From assembly GCA_020217065.1 (NCBI GenBank), contig JAIWOB010000040.1, positions 1 to 10,000 on the forward strand: DNA of 10,000 nt, written 5' to 3'. A model generated the notes under the pieces. That model saw only the letters and a program-made list of their open reading frames with translations. It made no database searches and was not told the origin of the DNA. Position 1 is the first letter of the stretch, and every line of letters begins with the position of its first letter. The stretch is from Chloroflexota bacterium (lineage in GTDB: Bacteria > Chloroflexota > Anaerolineae > Anaerolineales > Villigracilaceae). The position numbers and the translations under genes were made by a program. This document shows, in pieces, positions 5,601 to 10,000 of this stretch.

Positions 5601-8600
5601 ATGGAAAACAAAAAACTTCTGGGCGCGCTCGTTATTCTTGGGGCGATTGTGGCGGCGGCGATTGGGGCGGGATTGTACTTTAAGAACGAATCGCCTTCCA
5701 TCGAGCCGCAGACCGCCGCGCCCCAAGTTATCGCGCAAGTCCCAGCCCCAGGCGAGAGGCTGGAACTGTCGGGGTCGATTCAAATTCACTTCGACAGCGA
5801 CATGGACACGGAGAAGACCGGCGGCTCGTTCTCGCTCTTTGCCAACGGGGGAACTGTCTCTGGTCAACTAACCTGGGACGACGCCCGAACCTTGACCTTC
5901 ACCCCAGACTCGCCGCTGGAGCCTGGCGCGCTTTATACCGCGACTATCACCGAAGCCGCCGCCGCAGACGGAACGCCCGCGCAGGATGTCTTCAAACTGG
6001 AATTCCAGACCATTGAAAAATTTGGCGTGGCGCAAGTTTTCCCCGCCGCCGACACCCTCGATGTGGACTTGAATTCCAGCATTACGGTTATTTTCAACCG
6101 CCCCGTCGTCCCGTTGACCATTGTCGAAGAACAAGAGAAGCTCCCACAGCCGCTACAATTTCAACCCGAAGTCAAAGGCAGAGGCGAATGGGTCAACTCG
6201 TCGGTCTACGTCTTCCAACCAGACGAAGTCCTCTTAAGCGGGACCCGCTATCGAGTCAGCGTAGAGAAGGGTCTTAAAAACACGCTCGGCGAGGCGCTTG
6301 AAGACTCGTTCCGCTGGCAATTCGAGACCCGCGCCCCTATCCTGGCGAATTTTTCGCTTAAAAACGGGGCGCAAAACCCATCGCAGCAGGTCGAAAACGT
6401 CCCGCTCAACCAGGCGTTTACTTTAACCTTTCTTCAGCCCATGAATCGAAAAAGCGTGGAAGCGGCGGTGAGCGTCGTCAACCGCGAGACCAAACAGCCC
6501 ACGCCCTTGAAATTCGCCTGGGACGATGAATCCACCTTCCTCACCATCGAGCCGAAAGAAAACTTCAAGATTGCCAGTTTCTACGACCTGACCCTCGAAA
6601 CCACAGCCGAAGCGGCGGACGGCGGACGCCTTAAAGAGGGGCTGAACGTCCAACTTGCGACTGTGCCGTTCCCAGCCATAAAACAAGTATATCCGCCCCC
6701 TAACGCGGACGGCGGCTATAACCCGTCCATCACCATCACCTTTGTCTCGCCGATGGATTTCGACAGCCTGAAAGGACGGGTGCAAATTTCCCACTCCGCC
6801 AGCCCCGAAAGCGAATGGTATTACAACGCTTACGACAACTCGCTGACCATCGGCGGTTTGAAACCAGCCGTCAATTACGTGGTGCGGCTTCTGCCCGGCA
6901 TGGCTGACCCTTATGGAAACGTCATCAAAGACCCATATTCATACGCCTTCTACAACGGAGATTATCCTCCTTATGCGCGGATTGCCCTGCCCTGGACGCC
7001 GCTGGTGTACCGCGCCCAGGGAACTCAGGAAATTTATTTTGAACGCCAGAACGTCAGCGGGGCGGAAGTCGCAATTTACCCAATCACGCCTGACGATTTT
7101 TACAAATTAAACTCCGGCGAGATTTCGATGGTTGAATTTGAACCCCGCGCAGAGGCGGTTCGCTCCTGGACCTTTGGCGCGAACGAACAACGCAACGTCC
7201 TCAAGAGCGAGCCGCTCGACCTGACGAAGAACGGCAAGCCGCTCGAAACGGGGTTCTATTTCATCGGCTCGAAGGCGCAGCCCTTCAACTATGAGACAAA
7301 TTATTATCAGGGAAACGTTTTCATCGTGGCGACGGACAACCTGACTTTCAAAGCGACTCCCACCGAAGGCTTGGCGTGGCTGACCGACCTGGAAAGCGGC
7401 GTCCCGCAGAAGGGCGTGGAAGTCGCGTTCTTTGATGAAAAGTTTAAGCAAATCGGCAAGGCAATCACCGATAAGGACGGGCTGGCGTACCTCGACGACA
7501 TCAAGGCGGCAAATTACGCGCTCGCCGACGACGGCAATCACTTCGCTTTCACCGCTCTGTATTGGGGCAGCGACGTTTCGCCCTACGACTTCGGCATTTA
7601 CCAAAATTACTACGGCGGAACGGAAAGTCTGTTCGGCTACCTTTATACCGACCGGCCTATCTACCGTCCAAACCAGCAAGTCTTCTTCAAGGGGATTTTG
7701 CGGACAAACGACGACCTGCATTACAGCCTGCCCAACCTGAAAAAAGCGCATGTCGTAGCGGAGCAGTGGGGCAACAAGATTTTCGCGGAGGACGTAACAA
7801 TCAACGAGCGGGGCAGTTTCAGCGGAAGCCTAACCCTTGCCGAAGACGTATCGCTGGGTTATTACACCCTCTACGTCTATCGCAGTTCCGACCCCTCCGA
7901 AGCGCCGATTACGTCGGTGAGTTTCAACGTCGCCGAATACAAGAAGCCTGAGTTTGAGGTGCGCGTTGCGCCCGATAAGGAAGCCGTCCTCGCAGGCGGG
8001 TCGGTCAACTTTGGGTTGGACGCCCAGTATTACTCCGGCGGACTTTTGAAAAACGCCCGCGTCGAATGGTTCGTCGAATCTTCCAACTTCTATTTCACGC
8101 CCTCGCCCAAATACAGCCAGTATAGTTTCATGGACTGGGATAGGGATATGGACTGGGAGCCCAATGAAAGCGCGAACAACAAGACCATAGACGAAGGCAA
8201 AGGCGCGACCGACGGCGGCGGTCATCTCGACGTGCGGCAAACCTTCGGCGGGAGCAAGGTCAGCCAGCAAATGCGCTTCTACGCCAACGTCACCGATGTG
8301 GCGGGCAACACCGTCAGCGGGCAAACCAGCGTCGTCGTTCACCAATCGGAATATTACGCCGGCATCCGCTCGGAAAAGTACATCGGCAGGCAGGGCGAAG
8401 CGCAATCGTTGAGCGTGGTCGTTCTCGATTGGGATTCCAATCCGGCGGCGGGGCAAAAAGCGACGGTGGAATTCTTCGAGCGGCAATGGTACAGCGTGCA
8501 AGAGAAAAACAAGCAAGGTCAATTGCGCTGGGAAACTTCCGTAAAGGAAATCCCGGCGGGGAAACAGAGCGTAATCACCGGCGCGGACGGGACGGCGCAG

Positions 8601-10000
8601 GTTGAGTTTATCCCGCCCAACGGCGGGGTCTTCAAGGCGTTGGTTACGGTCAAGGACTCGCAGGGGAACGCACATCGGGCTTCGACTTACATCTGGGTCG
8701 CCAGCAAGGGAGAAATTGCATGGCGGCAGACGAACGACCGCGCCTTCAGCCTGATTGCCGATAAGGACCTGTATGAACCCGGCGAAACGGCTGAAATCCT
8801 CATCGCCCAGCCATTCAGCGGGAAAGTGTACGCGCTCATCGCCTACGAACGCGGACATATTTACAAACGGGAAGTCGTTCAACTCGAAGGCGGCAGCGTC
8901 ATTTACAAATTACCGATTACCGACGAAATGGCTCCCGTCGCTTACGTATCCGTCGTCGTCATCAGCGGAGCGGAGCAAACCGGCGCGCCCGATTTCAAGA
9001 TTGGCATGACGAAAATCAACGTTGACACGAAACGGAAGACCCTTAACGTCTCGGTTACGGCGGATAAAAATTTGACGGGTCCCGGCGACGAAGTCACTTA
9101 CACTATTCAAACAAAGGACATCGAAGGCAAGCCCGTCTCGGCGGATGTTTCCATTGCGGTCGTGGATAAAGCCGTGCTGGCGCTTGCGCCGTCCAACACG
9201 CCGCCCATGCTGGATAGTTTTTACTCAATTCAGTCGCTGAGCGTGTCCACCGCCCTGGGGCTGGTTTCCAGCGCCGACGATTACATCGCCGCTTACGAAG
9301 AAACCATGCCCGACGGTCTTGCGGCAGGCGGCGGAGGCGGCGGCGAACCTGGGGTTATCACCGTGCGTCAGAATTTCAAAGACACGGCGATTTTCAAAGC
9401 GGACCTTGTCACCGATGAAAACGGCAAGGCGCAGGTGAAAGTGGAGATGCCCGAAAACCTCACCGTCTGGGTCTCAGACGTGCGCGCCGTCACAACAGAC
9501 AGCCGCGTGGGACAAGCTAGCAATGAGGTGGTCAGCGTCAAGCCGCTCTTCGTCCAACTGCAAACGCCGCGCTTCTTCGTCGCCGGCGACATGGCGACCG
9601 TCGGCGCGACAATCTTCAACAATTCGGAAGAGACGCTCAAAGTGAACGTCTCGCTTGAAGCCGAAGGCGTGACGCTGAAATCCGAGGCGAAGCAAACCGT
9701 CGAAGTGGAAGGCAAACGGCAGGCGTACGTCGCCTGGGATATAGTCGTCCAAAACGACGCTCAGCGCGTGGATATGACCGCCGCCGCCGTCAGCGGTCAA
9801 TTCGCCGACTCCAGCAAACCCGCAGCGGGAACTCTCTCCGGGCAGGGAATCCCGGTTTTCCGCTACACCGTCGTTGAAACCGTCGGCGCGTCGGGCGTCG
9901 TCTCCTCCGCCGGCTCAGTCACGGAAAACATTAAATTGCCGGCGTCTCTGAGTTTCGAAGACGCGAACCTCTCCGTCGAAGTCGCGCCGTCTCTGGCGGC
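5601..10000 (+). CDS. Alpha-2-macroglobulin family protein, membrane-anchored; 3' end beyond the window
   Basis: Bacterial relative of alpha-2-macroglobulin. Family members trap proteases at the cell surface after cleavage of a bait region. The frame is open for 1466 codons from ATG 5601 to the right edge. AGG lies 5 nt upstream, and no in-frame earlier start is seen. Residues 5-26 form a single hydrophobic segment without a lipobox cysteine, suggesting a signal anchor with the rest outside. Four SbsA/Big_5-like Ig domains follow (about 41-137, 141-247, 248-355, 358-455). Macroglobulin domains are next: MG1-like with TDKDGLAYL after 600, MG2 with YTDRPIYRPNQ (682-692), and MG3 starting after VAEYKKPEFEV (778-788). 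The bait-region domain includes VVDKAVLAL (1187-1195). A six-glycine linker (1243-1248) precedes the A2M core motif VRQNFKDTAIF (1255-1265) and LTVWVSDVRAVTTDSRVGQ (1287-1305). The last visible residues resemble the stretch just before the thioester, whose CxEQ motif must lie outside. E. coli YfhM is the best-known relative. Confidence 0.93.
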   Translation, partial: MENKKLLGALVILGAIVAAAIGAGLYFKNESPSIEPQTAAPQVIAQVPAPGERLELSGSIQIHFDSDMDTEKTGGSFSLFANGGTVSGQLTWDDARTLTFTPDSPLEPGALYTATITEAAAADGTPAQDVFKLEFQTIEKFGVAQVFPAADTLDVDLNSSITVIFNRPVVPLTIVEEQEKLPQPLQFQPEVKGRGEWVNSSVYVFQPDEVLLSGTRYRVSVEKGLKNTLGEALEDSFRWQFETRAPILANFSLKNGAQNPSQQVENVPLNQAFTLTFLQPMNRKSVEAAVSVVNRETKQPTPLKFAWDDESTFLTIEPKENFKIASFYDLTLETTAEAADGGRLKEGLNVQLATVPFPAIKQVYPPPNADGGYNPSITITFVSPMDFDSLKGRVQISHSASPESEWYYNAYDNSLTIGGLKPAVNYVVRLLPGMADPYGNVIKDPYSYAFYNGDYPPYARIALPWTPLVYRAQGTQEIYFERQNVSGAEVAIYPITPDDFYKLNSGEISMVEFEPRAEAVRSWTFGANEQRNVLKSEPLDLTKNGKPLETGFYFIGSKAQPFNYETNYYQGNVFIVATDNLTFKATPTEGLAWLTDLESGVPQKGVEVAFFDEKFKQIGKAITDKDGLAYLDDIKAANYALADDGNHFAFTALYWGSDVSPYDFGIYQNYYGGTESLFGYLYTDRPIYRPNQQVFFKGILRTNDDLHYSLPNLKKAHVVAEQWGNKIFAEDVTINERGSFSGSLTLAEDVSLGYYTLYVYRSSDPSEAPITSVSFNVAEYKKPEFEVRVAPDKEAVLAGGSVNFGLDAQYYSGGLLKNARVEWFVESSNFYFTPSPKYSQYSFMDWDRDMDWEPNESANNKTIDEGKGATDGGGHLDVRQTFGGSKVSQQMRFYANVTDVAGNTVSGQTSVVVHQSEYYAGIRSEKYIGRQGEAQSLSVVVLDWDSNPAAGQKATVEFFERQWYSVQEKNKQGQLRWETSVKEIPAGKQSVITGADGTAQVEFIPPNGGVFKALVTVKDSQGNAHRASTYIWVASKGEIAWRQTNDRAFSLIADKDLYEPGETAEILIAQPFSGKVYALIAYERGHIYKREVVQLEGGSVIYKLPITDEMAPVAYVSVVVISGAEQTGAPDFKIGMTKINVDTKRKTLNVSVTADKNLTGPGDEVTYTIQTKDIEGKPVSADVSIAVVDKAVLALAPSNTPPMLDSFYSIQSLSVSTALGLVSSADDYIAAYEETMPDGLAAGGGGGGEPGVITVRQNFKDTAIFKADLVTDENGKAQVKVEMPENLTVWVSDVRAVTTDSRVGQASNEVVSVKPLFVQLQTPRFFVAGDMATVGATIFNNSEETLKVNVSLEAEGVTLKSEAKQTVEVEGKRQAYVAWDIVVQNDAQRVDMTAAAVSGQFADSSKPAAGTLSGQGIPVFRYTVVETVGASGVVSSAGSVTENIKLPASLSFEDANLSVEVAPSLA

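Noticed and set aside
7830..8882. Minus-strand frame of 350 codons opposite the macroglobulin gene
   Set aside because: It is a long shadow frame in GC-biased sequence; the plus strand shows family motifs on both sides and is open throughout.

Overview
The window looks like a chromosomal segment of a GC-moderate, free-living bacterium. The gene set (adenosylcobalamin-type ribonucleotide reductase with nrdR, a cysK-cysE pair, a large membrane-anchored alpha-2-macroglobulin with SbsA-like Ig domains, structured intergenic inverted repeats) would fit Chloroflexota, class Anaerolineae. That assignment is inferred from gene content and general sequence feel; no marker gene in the window fixes it.

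Layout. Positions 1-5169 carry four genes, all on the minus strand, in transcription order cysK (5169-4234), cysE (4157-3438), nrdR (3161-2712) and nrdJ (2586 to beyond the left edge). From 5601 to the right edge a single open plus-strand frame encodes the first 1466 residues of an alpha-2-macroglobulin-family protein. The 431-bp divergent gap (5170-5600) holds a candidate cysK promoter, a strongly folded cysK leader, and a candidate promoter with an embedded 15-nt palindrome for the macroglobulin gene.

The main discovery is that nrdJ is interrupted, in frame, by a 415-residue intein (385-1629). It sits directly in front of the cysteine that becomes the catalytic thiyl radical, so the reductase should be inactive until the intein splices out. 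The intein has both splicing domains and both LAGLIDADG motifs, but ends in His-Gln instead of His-Asn.

Functional links. cysK and cysE make cysteine from serine, acetyl-CoA and sulfide. CysE ends in isoleucine, the residue that docks into the CysK active site in the cysteine synthase complex. nrdR encodes the ATP-cone/zinc-ribbon repressor of reductase genes and lies just upstream of nrdJ, but a strong terminator-like hairpin separates the two. The macroglobulin is unrelated to these pathways; its family traps proteases at the cell surface.

Intergenic regions are rich in inverted repeats (3191-3241, 3357-3388, 4164-4228, 5214-5332, 5348-5369), some of which may be copies of dispersed genomic repeats. 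No tRNA, rRNA, CRISPR array or transposase gene was seen.
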